A stretch of 64,000 nt of DNA from an uncultured Lachnospiraceae bacterium (GCA_947564645.1 CANOCU010000007.1:21892-85891); one strand, 5' to 3'. Counted from the first letter of the stretch, positions 17,805 to 27,430 are shown. Notes: generated from the letters alone by a model not told the origin. Translations and numbers: made by a program.

Positions 17805-18104
17805 CTAGATATAGCGGACCGCATTAATGCTGCCGCTGATCTTCATATCTTCATTGGTATAATAATCGATGGACAAGCGCGTTCCTTCAAAACAGATCTT
17901 ACTGTTCTTGCCCTGCAGTACAATAGATTCCTTCGTGTATTCCAGTATTCCTTTATAATTTTCTATAAATGCCTCCCTGTTTCCGGTAAGAGTGACAATC
18001 GATGCCCCAAGCATAGTATCTTTGGGAAGTTTCAGAGATTCCACGATCAACTCTTTGGAACCGGATAAAGTTGGTCTTGACAGTTTTTTGCTATTTCTTC
18101 TCAT
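17805..18104 (-). CDS. yqfC: Sporulation protein YqfC (YabP/YqfC family)
   Basis: A 99-residue protein of the YabP/YqfC family, co-occurring with YqfD in nearly all spore formers. The LKLPKDTMLGASIVTLTGNREAFIENYKGILEYT region matches the family core, and the C-terminus ends in a VRYI-like tail as in Bacillus YqfC. The start is constrained: an in-frame TGA lies two codons upstream of ATG 18104, and there is no Shine-Dalgarno sequence. A sigma-E-like promoter (GCATGATT, 13 bases, CATATAGT) ends five bases before the ATG, so the message may be leaderless. In Bacillus yqfC is a mother-cell sigma-E gene. Confidence 0.88.
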   Translation of the reverse strand: MRRNSKKLSRPTLSGSKELIVESLKLPKDTMLGASIVTLTGNREAFIENYKGILEYTKESIVLQGKNSKICFEGTRLSIDYYTNEDMKISGSINAVRYI

Positions 18105-18182
18105 AGTTCACTATATGTCTCATGAGCAGAAATCATGCGTAACTATTTCGTCTAAGGCTATCCGGCTGCGTCCTGCAGCAGT

Positions 18183-18662
18183 CTATTTGTGATAGGGTTC
18201 TTTGTTGATGATGCGGTAGCTTCTGTAGAGCTGTTCCAGAAGTATGACTCTCATCAGCTGGTGCGGAAAGGTCATTTTAGAAAAGCTGACCCTGTGGTCA
18301 GCTTTCTTACATACCTCATCATGCAGTCCAAGAGATCCGCCTATGATAAACTGGAAATGACTGACGCCCTGGGTTGCCAGTTTAGCAAGCATGTCTGCAA
18401 ATCCTTCCGAATCATATTCCTGTCCCCGGATCTCCAAAGTGATCACGCAGGCATCCTCCCGGATATATTTAAGGATCCTGTCGGCTTCTCTTTTGCGGAT
18501 CAGCTGTCTGGCCGCCTCGCCGGCCTTATCCGGCGTCTTCTCATCTTCTACCTGTATGATCTCCAGTTTACAATAGCGTCCGAGCCGCTTCTCATATTCC
18601 GACAGCGCATCTTTGTAAAATTTCTCTTTTATTTTGCCCACTGCGATCACGGTTATCTTCAT
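18183..18662 (-). CDS. rlmH: 23S rRNA (pseudouridine1915-N3)-methyltransferase RlmH
   Basis: A SPOUT-fold methyltransferase that methylates pseudouridine 1915 in helix 69 of 23S rRNA using S-adenosylmethionine. At 159 residues it has the exact family length. The signature FIIGGSLGLHDEV and the C-terminal SFSKMTFPHQLMRVILLEQLYRSY followed by NKEPYHK are canonical, including the terminal Tyr-His-Lys. Its ATG overlaps the stop codon of the upstream gene as ATGA, indicating translational coupling with the zinc-ribbon membrane protein. Confidence 0.96.
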   Translation of the reverse strand: MKITVIAVGKIKEKFYKDALSEYEKRLGRYCKLEIIQVEDEKTPDKAGEAARQLIRKREADRILKYIREDACVITLEIRGQEYDSEGFADMLAKLATQGVSHFQFIIGGSLGLHDEVCKKADHRVSFSKMTFPHQLMRVILLEQLYRSYRIINKEPYHK

Positions 18663-19357
18663 TCGTCTTCAAACAGCCTCTGATAATACTCATCTACAAA
18701 ATGTTCCAAAAATGCTTCATCAAGATTCATAAATTTATCGCTGATGATCGTGCGCATCCGGTCAGTACGTATAAAATACTTCTGTTCTTCCCCTGCATCC
18801 GCTTCCTTAAGTCCGGCATCGATCATCCCGGCAGACAGATTGTTCTCACACCACTTAGTCAGCTCGCTCAATAAGGAGTCCTCTGATTTAGCCTTTACGA
18901 GTAAAATCCTGGAATTACGCATGGATACAATGCCGAACACGATAAAGAGAACAAACATTGCCCCCATGACACCACAAACCAGATATCTTGTGGTGCTTTC
19001 GCTCTGATAAATCGGAATGATCCTCATAAATACGAGAAATACAAAAACAAAACCTACAATGCCTACAAACAACAATATGTATGCGGAAGACTTATTATCT
19101 TCCGCCTTCGCAGCGCTGTTCTGATAAGGATGGTATGACGAACACTCATTAGCCGGATCTTCGCTTTCTGCCTCCTGTTGCAGTTGTTCGGCGGCATACA
19201 GGGCATGCAGTCGCGCCAGTTTCTCCTGCTGCAGCCGGGCAGCCTTCCCGCCGTTATCGTCAGTTTCCTCGAGTTCTTCCACCAACGCGACCTTACACTC
19301 CGCACAGCGCTCAATTCCTTCCCTGTACTCGTTCTTACAAACCGGACACCAAGGCAT
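18659..19357 (-). CDS. Zinc-ribbon membrane protein of unknown function
   Basis: A 232-residue protein. The N-terminus carries a CPVC...CAEC zinc ribbon (residues 4-22), followed by an acidic, Gln/Glu-rich cytosolic segment that is probably helical. Two hydrophobic helices (approximately residues 92-115 and 128-150) form a hairpin, and a C-terminal acidic domain follows with SLLSELTKWCENNLSAGMIDAG and ends in DEYYQRLFEDE. ATG 19357 is used instead of GTG 19366 because the AAGGAG is only correctly spaced for the ATG. It is coupled to rlmH by a 4-base overlap. No function is recognised; this type of zinc ribbon plus membrane hairpin is frequent in Clostridia. Confidence 0.7.
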   Translation of the reverse strand: MPWCPVCKNEYREGIERCAECKVALVEELEETDDNGGKAARLQQEKLARLHALYAAEQLQQEAESEDPANECSSYHPYQNSAAKAEDNKSSAYILLFVGIVGFVFVFLVFMRIIPIYQSESTTRYLVCGVMGAMFVLFIVFGIVSMRNSRILLVKAKSEDSLLSELTKWCENNLSAGMIDAGLKEADAGEEQKYFIRTDRMRTIISDKFMNLDEAFLEHFVDEYYQRLFEDE

Positions 19358-19475
19358 GATCGTCACTCTCCTTATAACAATTCGACTTTATCTAATAGTT
19401 AATGACATAAGAAAAATTGCCTAAATTCTCCAACACACACATTTATTTTATAATCATTTTGTATGAATTGCAAGA

Positions 19476-20693
19476 TTATTTTGCCTCCGGTTTCAGAAGT
19501 TCACGTAACCCCTGATTCTTATTTTCGGACTTATCGATATCCATGTAGAGAGAAGGATCCTCGATCTTCTTCCAGACGGAACACTCACCGATCGCGCTCA
19601 TATCTCTCCACAAGGTAAACACTCCTTTCGTGGCAGTACCGCTCCATTCTTCTACGTTCCCCGTATAATCTACCGTATTCATATACAGTTCACCTTCGTA
19701 TAAACCGTCACTGAAATTGCCGACCACATTCTGCAGGATTCTCTCCCTGACCTGCAATTTGGAAGTATCCACATCATAATGCTCTGCTCCCTGACCGTTT
19801 GGCAGATCATTTGCCCAGCTGCCCGAATAACTGTGTGCCATATATTTCCCCATGGCATTTCCCTGGTCTTTCTGCCCGATATAGAATCTAAACCAGATGC
19901 CCTCTCCGCTTCTTGCTCCGTCGGACCAGTCTCCATAATAATAGCTGTTCTTCTCATAGATAGCCAGTCCCTTACCTTCAGGACGCCCATTACCGTTAAC
20001 CGTGCCCATATAATAATACTGATTCGTTCCGCTTAACTCCGAAGACAGTTTCACATACCGCTTCAGGTGAGCCAGATCCCAGATAGCATCCTGATTATTG
20101 TCTGCAAAATAAGGCAGCGCCTCGTTTAAGATAAACTCTTTCGTATAGGCGACGTCATTTTCATTCTCAATATCCACTACGATCGCCGTCTTATCGCCGT
20201 CTGCGGAAACGAAATCATCGCTTTTGGGCATATTCTCCTGTCTGTTTTTCGTGCCGGACTGCGGTTCTTGTCCGCTGACCGTTCCTGCCGCCGGTTTCTG
20301 CTCATTCTCCTCCGGCAGTTTTACGACGACAGCTTCTTGCGACACATCCTTGACGCTGTCATTTTGTTTCTGCTCCTGTACATAATCCGTTATATTTTGC
20401 TGCAGGTCACTATTGACATCTGCTGTTTTCTTCCTTCCCGGCAGAAGTACCAGGAGCACAATGATACAGATCAGGAGCGCGACGATCACTCCCAACAACA
20501 CCGTTGTCGTATACGGCCGCTGCAGTAATCCCTGCAGCCCGGCAGGCTCCTCACCGGACTCTTCACTCTCATCAATATCCAGATCTTCCACCAGTAAGTC
20601 TTCTTCCTGCCGTTCATGCATTCTGTCACTTCTGATATCCTCTCTCCAGTCCTGATCTTTCGAATGATCATTCTTCCGTTCCATCAAATTCAT
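19476..20693 (-). CDS. MORN-repeat membrane protein
   Basis: A 405-residue single-pass membrane protein. It has an acidic cytosolic N-terminus (residues 1-60), one membrane helix (about 62-86, VLLGVIVALLICIIVLLVLL), a low-complexity Gln/Glu/Lys-rich stalk, and an extracytoplasmic domain. That domain contains MORN-type repeats (GNGRPEGKGLAIYEKNSYYYG and DWSDGARSGEGIWFRF near residues 230-275, and YSGSWANDLPNGQGAE near 290-305). MORN repeats in other proteins bind lipids or other proteins. The substrate and role here are unknown. A TATAAT box lies at 20769-20764 on the minus strand but lacks a convincing -35 box. It sits between nfnAB and the zinc-ribbon gene. Confidence 0.72.
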   Translation of the reverse strand: MNLMERKNDHSKDQDWREDIRSDRMHERQEEDLLVEDLDIDESEESGEEPAGLQGLLQRPYTTTVLLGVIVALLICIIVLLVLLPGRKKTADVNSDLQQNITDYVQEQKQNDSVKDVSQEAVVVKLPEENEQKPAAGTVSGQEPQSGTKNRQENMPKSDDFVSADGDKTAIVVDIENENDVAYTKEFILNEALPYFADNNQDAIWDLAHLKRYVKLSSELSGTNQYYYMGTVNGNGRPEGKGLAIYEKNSYYYGDWSDGARSGEGIWFRFYIGQKDQGNAMGKYMAHSYSGSWANDLPNGQGAEHYDVDTSKLQVRERILQNVVGNFSDGLYEGELYMNTVDYTGNVEEWSGTATKGVFTLWRDMSAIGECSVWKKIEDPSLYMDIDKSENKNQGLRELLKPEAK

Positions 20694-20862
20694 AGCTCAC
20701 CGCAACCTTTCTGATCCCTGCACCCGGTATAAGGCAGGGACTGCCTCCCTATATTACAGTTCTATTATATCCGCCAATCCTTAATAAACTACTATTCAAA
20801 TTATTAAGAATTTCCTAACCCCTGTCCCGGCATCCGTAAATTTGCTTATTGCTTGCGGGAAT

Positions 20863-20891
20863 GAAAAGAGTCCGCCATCCGACAGACTCCT
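20863..20891 (-). terminator. Intrinsic terminator after nfnB
   Basis: A 9-bp stem (20868-20876 with 20881-20889, two G-U pairs in the minus-strand transcript) and a 4-base loop. It is followed on the minus strand by TTTTCATT, 27 bases beyond the nfnB stop codon. Confidence 0.7.
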
Positions 20892-20918
20892 TTCAGATTT
20901 ATTGCAGTATTATACGCT

Positions 20919-22316
20919 TTATCTGCTCAAATACTCGTCGATTCCCTTCGCTGCCGCTTTACCCGCGCCCATGGCCAGAATGACCGTGGCAGCTCCCGTA
21001 ACGGCATCGCCGCCGGCATAGACTCCTTCCTTGGATGTCCGTCCAAACTCTTCCTCAGCTACAATACACTTATACTTATTCACTTCCAGGCCTCTGGTCG
21101 TAGAAGAGATCAGAGGATTTGGAGAGGTTCCAAGCGACATAATGACGGTATCAACTTCCATCATAAATTCGGAACCTTCGATCACCACAGGCCGTCTTCT
21201 GCCTGAAGCATCCGGTTCGCCCAGTTCCATTCTGACACATTTGATTCCGCAGACCCATCCGTTTTCATCCGCGATGATCTCCGTCGGATTCGTCAGCAGA
21301 TCGAAAATGATCCCTTCTTCCTTCGCATGGTGCACTTCCTCCACACGGGCAGGAAGCTCTTCTTCGCTTCTGCGGTATACTATATGTACTTCCGCTCCGA
21401 GACGAAGCGCCGTCCTGGCAGCATCCATCGCAACGTTACCGCCGCCGACAACGGCCACTTTCGATCCGCGCATGATCGGGGTATTGGAATTCTCATCGAA
21501 AGCTTTCATCAGATTGCTTCTCGTCAGATATTCGTTGGCAGAGAAAACTCCGTTCGCCTGCTCTCCCGGAATACCCATAAATTTCGGCAGTCCGGCCCCT
21601 GATCCGATGAATACCGCGTCGAATCCTTCCTCTTCCAGCAATTCGTCGATCGTGACGGATTTCCCCACCACGACATTGGTCTCGATTTTAACGCCCAGGG
21701 CGCGTACATTCTCGATTTCCTTCGCCACCACATCCTGCTTAGGAAGACGAAACTCCGGAATGCCATATACCAACACGCCGCCCGGCTCATGCAGCGCTTC
21801 GAAGATCGTTACTTCATATCCCATTTTCGCCAGATCGCCTGCACATGTCAGACCGGCAGGACCGGAACCGATCACCGCCACCTTCCGGTCCTTCTTCTCC
21901 CGGGGTCCCTCCGGCTTAATATTGTTCTCTCTTGCCCAATCCGCTACGAAACGTTCCAGTTTACCGATCGATACCGGTTCTCCCTTGATCCCGCGGATGC
22001 ACTTTCCCTCACACTGGCTTTCCTGCGGGCAGACGCGTCCGCATACGGCCGGAAGCGCAGAGGCTTCGCTGATAACCTGATAGGCCGCCGCGATGTCTCC
22101 CTCCTTTACCTTCTCGATAAATCCGGGAATATTGATCGCTACGGGACATCCTTTGATACACTGTGCATTCTTACAGTTAATGCACCTGGTCGCCTCACAC
22201 ATAGCCTCTTCTTTATTATAACCAAGACATACTTCTTCAAAATTCGTTGCACGCACCTTCGCATCCTGCTCGCGGACAGGTACTTTCTTCAATACATCTG
22301 TTTCCATTGTTTCCAT
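20919..22316 (-). CDS. nfnB: NADPH-side subunit of NADH-dependent ferredoxin:NADP+ oxidoreductase (GltA/GltD-like)
   Basis: A 465-residue iron-sulfur flavoprotein of the glutamate-synthase small-subunit family. The N-terminal domain has two cysteine groups for [4Fe-4S] clusters (CINCKNAQCIKGCP and CGRVCPQESQCEGKC), then an FAD site IGSGPAGLTCAGDLAKMG and an NADPH site AVVGGGNVAMDAARTALRLG. Such proteins occur as glutamate synthase subunits, but the directly preceding nfnA-like gene and the absence of a large glutamate synthase subunit here favour NfnB, which with NfnA couples NADH and reduced ferredoxin to NADP+ reduction by electron bifurcation. The frame is open to 22376, overlapping nfnA by 38 bases; ATG 22316 or 22307 after AAAGGAG is more likely. 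The exact start is uncertain. Confidence 0.88.
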   Translation of the reverse strand: METMETDVLKKVPVREQDAKVRATNFEEVCLGYNKEEAMCEATRCINCKNAQCIKGCPVAINIPGFIEKVKEGDIAAAYQVISEASALPAVCGRVCPQESQCEGKCIRGIKGEPVSIGKLERFVADWARENNIKPEGPREKKDRKVAVIGSGPAGLTCAGDLAKMGYEVTIFEALHEPGGVLVYGIPEFRLPKQDVVAKEIENVRALGVKIETNVVVGKSVTIDELLEEEGFDAVFIGSGAGLPKFMGIPGEQANGVFSANEYLTRSNLMKAFDENSNTPIMRGSKVAVVGGGNVAMDAARTALRLGAEVHIVYRRSEEELPARVEEVHHAKEEGIIFDLLTNPTEIIADENGWVCGIKCVRMELGEPDASGRRRPVVIEGSEFMMEVDTVIMSLGTSPNPLISSTTRGLEVNKYKCIVAEEEFGRTSKEGVYAGGDAVTGAATVILAMGAGKAAAKGIDEYLSR

Positions 22317-22338
22317 CTGCTCCTTTCCCGTCCGAACC

Positions 22339-23232
22339 TTATTCCGTTTCTTCTGCACAGTTTCCGCATCCGCCATGATGGGTATTTCCCTCCTGTGCCT
22401 TCAGGAAGGCTCTGCCCTCTCTTGTCCTATAGATCTGCTGGCGTTTCATAGCCTGGTCAAAGTCCACCTTATGGCCGTCAAATTCAGGTCCGTCCACACA
22501 TGCGAATTTGACTTCCCCGTCAACGGTCAGACGACAGGCTCCGCACATCCCCGTACCATCCACCATGATAGGGTTCATGCTGACCGTCGTTGGCAGATCA
22601 TATTTCTTCGTTGTCAGACAGACAAATTTCATCATGATCATCGGTCCGATCGCAACACATAGATCGTAACGTTTCCCCTCCTCGCCGATCAGATCGTCGA
22701 TCACCTTCGTGACCATACCGCTTCTACCGTAGGAACCGTCATCTGTTGTAATATAAAGATTGCCGGATACGGCCTTCATCTCCTCTTCCATGATCAGCAG
22801 ATCTTTTGTCTTTGCACCGACGATCACATCGGCATCTATCCCATGCTCATGAAGCCATTTCACTTGCGGATAAACCGGCGCAGTACCGAGCCCGCCGGCT
22901 ACAAAGAGGATCTTCTTAGTCCGCAGACTTTCTATTTCCTCATGAACAAATTCGGAAGGACAGCCAAGCGGTCCGACAAAATCATGAAAGGCATCCCCTG
23001 TCTTCAGATTGCGCATCATCTCTGTCGCTGCTCCGACAACCTGAAACACGATCGTAACCGTTCCGTTCTCCCTGCTATAATCACAGATCGTCAATGGAAT
23101 ACGCTCTCCGTCTTCGTCCATTCTGACGATCACAAACTGTCCCGGCTGACAAGATTTGGCAACGCGCGGCGCTTCAACGTCCATGAGATAAATGTTCGTT
23201 GTAAGTTCTTCTGCTTTTTGTATCCTGTACAT
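22339..23232 (-). CDS. nfnA: NADH-side subunit of NADH-dependent ferredoxin:NADP+ oxidoreductase
   Basis: A 297-residue ferredoxin-NADP reductase-like protein of the dihydroorotate dehydrogenase electron-transfer subunit type. The FAD domain has R-x-P-x-T-I-x-D (ERIPLTICDY), the NAD domain has LFVAGGLGTAPVYPQVKWL, and the C-terminus has a cysteine group for a [2Fe-2S] cluster (DGTGMCGACRLTVDG with a later FACVDGPEFDGH). This arrangement is that of NfnA. With the adjacent nfnB it would form the cytosolic complex that balances NADH, NADPH and ferredoxin pools in anaerobes. The start has AGGAGG in front. A candidate promoter lies at 23284-23312 and a terminator closes the pair after nfnB. Confidence 0.9.
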   Translation of the reverse strand: MYRIQKAEELTTNIYLMDVEAPRVAKSCQPGQFVIVRMDEDGERIPLTICDYSRENGTVTIVFQVVGAATEMMRNLKTGDAFHDFVGPLGCPSEFVHEEIESLRTKKILFVAGGLGTAPVYPQVKWLHEHGIDADVIVGAKTKDLLIMEEEMKAVSGNLYITTDDGSYGRSGMVTKVIDDLIGEEGKRYDLCVAIGPMIMMKFVCLTTKKYDLPTTVSMNPIMVDGTGMCGACRLTVDGEVKFACVDGPEFDGHKVDFDQAMKRQQIYRTREGRAFLKAQEGNTHHGGCGNCAEETE

Positions 23233-23283
23233 CGCTGTTTATCCTCCTAAATTGATATCCTCACACTATTATGCATCTTACTA

Positions 23284-23312
23284 ATAATAATGTAACTCTT
23301 CCTGATTTGCAA
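23284..23312 (-). promoter_or_regulatory. Candidate promoter of nfnAB
   Basis: Minus-strand TTGCAA (23312-23307), a 17-base spacer, and TATTAT (23289-23284), 52 bases before the nfnA start. The -10 box is good and the -35 box partial. Confidence 0.42.
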
Positions 23313-23345
23313 CTGTTTTTAAATATTGCAGACCGGAACGGTCCC

Positions 23346-24791
23346 TCAAAGGAGCACCGCAGTAAAATTCCCTCTCTCATCATATCCGAGCTGCGCGGCT
23401 TCCCCCGTATGGATCTGGACGAGAAACACCTTGTCCGTCCGGTTCAGGATTCCTGTACCGTCATCGTAGTATTCATTGATCGTATAATAGCCGGCGCCAT
23501 TGATCCCAAGCACCGAACTGAACTGATAGCTCAGCCTGCCGGTTAACCGCCTGCTGTTACCGAGTGTGTCTTCAAGATATCCGGTTTCCACCAGACGCTG
23601 CACAAGAAGCGTGACCGCACGGTCCGTGGGGATGGCGTCTTTCAACTTCAGAGTATAGGTACGCATTGTGATATCGCTGGATACACCCTCTTCACTGATA
23701 TTGACGAATTTAAATAAGGTTCTTCCAAGCGGCATGGGAATCGGTCCTGTATAAGGAACGCTGTCTGCCGTAGGATCAGACTCGTCTGTCGTATAGAAGA
23801 TCCTGCACCCCTCGATCTCTTCCGCCACGATCATCATCGGTTCTTCATATTCCCCGCTGTACAACTCTACCTCCGGCGCGTTTGGCACGGACAGATTGAT
23901 CACATATTTTTTGGTGACGATCTCGCTCTCGATTCCGTAATCGTTGACAAAAAAGGCGCTGATGGTATGCTCTCCGTCTTCCAGAAACAACGGTGCCGTA
24001 TAGATCTGGCTGTTCTTGTCCGGCGAAGATCCGTCCACGGTATAGTATATCGTTCCTGAAGTATTGGAACTGAGCTTCAGGGGAATCACCTCCGCGTAAT
24101 TTCCCTCTACATAACTAAATTCCGGTTCCATGGCCAGATAACTCTGAAACATATTAATGATATCGTTATCCGGGCAGTTCCTAAGCAGTTCATTGATCTC
24201 CCCGTATGCTCCCTGGTTCGCATAGATTGTTACGATCTTATTATATGCTTCCTCCACATCCTCGTAAGAGAAATTGCCGTCATTTATGATCCGGTACAAC
24301 ACCTGGATCGCCGAAGTATGATCCTCCTGTATATAATAATAATCCGCTTCCTGAAAAAGGAGTCTCGCCTCGGCAGGATTCTTCTCGTAGGCTGCCTCAA
24401 GACAGGCGATCGCCTCCTGATAAGAACCGTCTGCCGCGTATTCTTTCGCCTTATCTATCTGATAATCAACCGTCTGAATATGATAGGCATAGGCGCCATA
24501 AGTTACGGACACGACGATAAAGAAGATGACCAGGCTCACGATCACCCATATCCGCCTGCCGTCTGTAGTCTCTTCCTCAGGTTCCGTTAATTTCTCTGAC
24601 TGCTCAACACTTTCCTGCTGCGGCTGCCCGTTGTCCTTCTCATCTTGTTCTGCAGCTAAAATGGTCAGCGCTTCCGTTATACTGTTTTCTATTTCCGGCT
24701 CAAAATCAGGGACGATCCGGATCTCCTCTCCGCATTCCTCACAGATCAGATGTCCCTCGACCATATCCTTGCCGCAATGTGGACACTTCAT
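23346..24791 (-). CDS. Zinc-ribbon / TPR / chitobiase-C-terminal-domain membrane protein
   Basis: A 481-residue protein with an unusual layout. Residues 3-22 form a CPHC...CEEC zinc ribbon, followed by an acidic cytosolic linker and one membrane helix (about 81-104). Outside the membrane, TPR-like helices (KEYAADGSYQEAIACLEAAYEKNP and following, about 115-220) lead into two beta-sandwich modules of the chitobiase/beta-hexosaminidase C-terminal type (YYTVDGSSPDKNSQIYTAP and FYTTDESDPTADSVPYTGP). The last 90 residues form a distinct compact domain. No catalytic motif is seen; the beta modules suggest binding of a surface polymer. It follows folD by 19 bases, so it may be co-transcribed with fhs-folD, but a functional link is not evident. 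Confidence 0.72.
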   Translation of the reverse strand: MKCPHCGKDMVEGHLICEECGEEIRIVPDFEPEIENSITEALTILAAEQDEKDNGQPQQESVEQSEKLTEPEEETTDGRRIWVIVSLVIFFIVVSVTYGAYAYHIQTVDYQIDKAKEYAADGSYQEAIACLEAAYEKNPAEARLLFQEADYYYIQEDHTSAIQVLYRIINDGNFSYEDVEEAYNKIVTIYANQGAYGEINELLRNCPDNDIINMFQSYLAMEPEFSYVEGNYAEVIPLKLSSNTSGTIYYTVDGSSPDKNSQIYTAPLFLEDGEHTISAFFVNDYGIESEIVTKKYVINLSVPNAPEVELYSGEYEEPMMIVAEEIEGCRIFYTTDESDPTADSVPYTGPIPMPLGRTLFKFVNISEEGVSSDITMRTYTLKLKDAIPTDRAVTLLVQRLVETGYLEDTLGNSRRLTGRLSYQFSSVLGINGAGYYTINEYYDDGTGILNRTDKVFLVQIHTGEAAQLGYDERGNFTAVLL

Positions 24792-24810
24792 AAACAGTTC
24801 CCTTTCTTAT

Positions 24811-25662
24811 CTACCGCCTGCCGGCTTTCCCAGCCTCCACACAGTTATACAGTAACATGGCGATCGTCATGGGGCCGACACCGCCCGGTACAGGAGTGAT
24901 CGCGCTGCAGACCGGGGCAACATCCTCATAATCCACATCCCCGCACAGCTTACCGGCCTCGTTTCGATGAATGCCGACATCGATCACAACGGCGCCCTCC
25001 TTAACGTATTCCCTGGTTATCATTCTCGGCCGTCCTACCGCTACTACCAGAATATCCGCTCTTCTCGTTATTTCCTGCAGATTTACGGTTTTGGAATGTG
25101 CGACCGTTACCGTTGCGTTCTCACGCAGAAGAAGCAGCGCCATCGGCTTTCCCACGATATTACTTCTGCCTACGATAACGCATTCTTTGCCTGCTATCGT
25201 GATTCCTGACCGCTTCAGAAGCTGGATGATCCCCGCCGGCGTACAGGATATAAAGCCCGGCTGTCCGATACAGAGGGCCCCCACGCTCTGGGGATGAAAA
25301 CCATCCACATCTTTCTGCGGATCGATCGCACGGATGATCTCATCTTCCTCAATATGATCGGGCAGCGGCAGCTGTACAAGGATCCCTGTCACCTCTTCTT
25401 TCTGGTTTAACTCCCGGATCAGACTCACCAGTTCTGCCTGTGTCGTTTCTTCCGGCAGTTCATAAGACAAAGAATCGATACCGATGTAGGCGCACGCCTT
25501 CTTCTTGTTCCCTACGTAAACCGTAGATGCCGGATCGTTTCCGACCTGTATCACGGCAAGACAGATGGAAATTCCCTGCTCGTTCTTTAAAGCAGTCACC
25601 TGCGCCTTTAGCTCGTCCTTGATCATGGCCGAAACCATCTTACCATCTATAATCTGCGGCAT
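24811..25662 (-). CDS. folD: Bifunctional methylenetetrahydrofolate dehydrogenase / methenyltetrahydrofolate cyclohydrolase
   Basis: Interconverts 5,10-methylene-, 5,10-methenyl- and 10-formyl-tetrahydrofolate with NADP+. The 283-residue protein has the family motifs GILVQLPLPDHI and CVIVGRSNIVGKPMALLLL, and CTPAGIIQLL. The catalytic lysine region VGNKKKACAYIGI is present. The open frame reaches 25719 but ATG 25662 has GGAGG at ideal spacing. It lies 25 bases downstream of formate-tetrahydrofolate ligase, forming a one-carbon module that links formate, purine synthesis and, where present, the methyl branch of the Wood-Ljungdahl pathway. Confidence 0.96.
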   Translation of the reverse strand: MPQIIDGKMVSAMIKDELKAQVTALKNEQGISICLAVIQVGNDPASTVYVGNKKKACAYIGIDSLSYELPEETTQAELVSLIRELNQKEEVTGILVQLPLPDHIEEDEIIRAIDPQKDVDGFHPQSVGALCIGQPGFISCTPAGIIQLLKRSGITIAGKECVIVGRSNIVGKPMALLLLRENATVTVAHSKTVNLQEITRRADILVVAVGRPRMITREYVKEGAVVIDVGIHRNEAGKLCGDVDYEDVAPVCSAITPVPGGVGPMTIAMLLYNCVEAGKAGRR

Positions 25663-25687
25663 AATTCCCTCCATTCCGGTTCTTCCC

Positions 25688-27358
25688 CTAAAATAATCCC
25701 GTGATCTTTCCTTGTTCATTTACGTCAATCTGATGAGCTGCCGGTTTCTTTGGCAATCCCGGCATCGTCATGACTGTCCCTGTCAGGACCACTACAAACC
25801 CGGCCCCTGCGGAAACATATACTTCCCTTACCTGCATATTGAAACCGACAGGTCTCCCAAGAAGAGTGGGATCATCCGACAGGGAGTACTGCGTCTTGGC
25901 CATACAGACCGGCATATTTCCAAAACCCAGTTTTTCCAGATTCTTGAGCTGCTTTAACGCTGCGGCGGTATAGCTTACGCCGCCGGCGCCATAGATTTCG
26001 GATGCCACCTTTTCTATCTTTTCCTGTAAAGATAAAGAATCTTCATACAGTACTTCAAAATGACTTTCCTTGTTCTTAAGTGTCTCCAATACCTTATTTG
26101 CCAGTTCGACTCCGCCGGCGCCGCCCTTTTCCCAGACTTGTGAGATGGCAAATTCACAGTCCCTCTTCTGGCAGAACTCCTTGACAAAAGCGATCTCCGC
26201 CGGTGTATCCGTCATGAAGGAATTTAGTGTCACTATGATCGGCACGTGATATTTATGTAGATTTTCAATATGTTTCTCCAGGTTTACGATTCCGGCCTGT
26301 AATGCCGGCAGATTCTCTGCTGACAGATCCTCCCTGGCAATGCCTCCGTTATATTTTAACGCGCGGATCGTTGCCACCAGGACCACCGCATCCGGCTTTA
26401 GACCTGCCATGCGGCACTTGATATCAAAGAACTTCTCTGCGCCGAGATCCGCGCCAAAACCGGCTTCCGTGATGACATAGTCCGCCATCTTAAGCGCCGT
26501 CCTTGTGGCGCGGACGGAATTACATCCGTGCGCGATATTGGCAAACGGGCCTCCGTGGACCAGAGCCGGCGTATGTTCCAGCGTCTGGATCAGATTGGGC
26601 TTCATGGCATCTTTTAACAGGGCCGCCATAGCGCCCACTGCCTTTAGATCGGCCGCAGTTACCGGGTCACCCTGTACGGTATAAGCGACGATGATCTTAC
26701 CGAGCCGCTCTTTTAGATCTTCCATATCAGAAGCCAGGCAAAGTATCGCCATAATCTCCGATGCGACCGTGATCACAAAGTGATCTTCCCTGACAAAACC
26801 GTCCGCCTTACTCCCAAGACCCGTCACGATATTTCTGAGAGCTCGGTCATTCATGTCCAGACATCTCTTCCAGACTACCTGTCTGGTATCGATAGTAAGC
26901 TCATTTCCCTGTTGGATATGATTGTCCAACAGGGCCGCCAACAGATTATTGGCTGAGGTAATGGCATGAAAATCACCGGTAAAATGCAGATTCAGGTCTT
27001 CCATCGGTACGACCTGTGCGTAGCCGCCGCCGGCAGCGCCCCCTTTGATACCGAAACAAGGCCCAAGAGACGGCTCTCTGAGCGCTATGACAGCCTTAAG
27101 CCCCAGTCTGCCAAAAGCCTGGCCCAGCCCCACACTCGTGGTCGTCTTGCCTTCTCCGGCCGGCGTAGGATTGATCGCCGTTACGAGGATCAGCTTCCCG
27201 TCAGGGTTACACCGGATACGGTCGATATACTCGTCCGAGATCTTAGCCTTATATTTTCCATATAATTCGAGATCGTCAGGCTCTATCCCGATCCTGCCGG
27301 CAACATCCACAATATTTTCCATTCTTGCTTCCTGTGCAATTTCAATATCTGTCTTCAT
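25688..27358 (-). CDS. fhs: Formate-tetrahydrofolate ligase
   Basis: ATP-dependent formation of 10-formyl-tetrahydrofolate from formate and tetrahydrofolate. The 556-residue protein has full family length, the phosphate-binding [24 protein letters not shown] near residue 60, and the signature [24 protein letters not shown]. The C-terminus contains [23 protein letters not shown] as usual. It is transcribed with folD and probably the following zinc-ribbon gene. Upstream lies spoIIIE with a 72-base gap in which I find no convincing promoter. Confidence 0.97.
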   Translation of the reverse strand: MKTDIEIAQEARMENIVDVAGRIGIEPDDLELYGKYKAKISDEYIDRIRCNPDGKLILVTAINPTPAGEGKTTTSVGLGQAFGRLGLKAVIALREPSLGPCFGIKGGAAGGGYAQVVPMEDLNLHFTGDFHAITSANNLLAALLDNHIQQGNELTIDTRQVVWKRCLDMNDRALRNIVTGLGSKADGFVREDHFVITVASEIMAILCLASDMEDLKERLGKIIVAYTVQGDPVTAADLKAVGAMAALLKDAMKPNLIQTLEHTPALVHGGPFANIAHGCNSVRATRTALKMADYVITEAGFGADLGAEKFFDIKCRMAGLKPDAVVLVATIRALKYNGGIAREDLSAENLPALQAGIVNLEKHIENLHKYHVPIIVTLNSFMTDTPAEIAFVKEFCQKRDCEFAISQVWEKGGAGGVELANKVLETLKNKESHFEVLYEDSLSLQEKIEKVASEIYGAGGVSYTAAALKQLKNLEKLGFGNMPVCMAKTQYSLSDDPTLLGRPVGFNMQVREVYVSAGAGFVVVLTGTVMTMPGLPKKPAAHQIDVNEQGKITGLF

Positions 27359-27430
27359 GCCTTGTACACCCTTTCCTTACGTGAATCACAACGTTTCAGC
27401 TATCTTTCAATCCGGTCACGGATTACTGTG

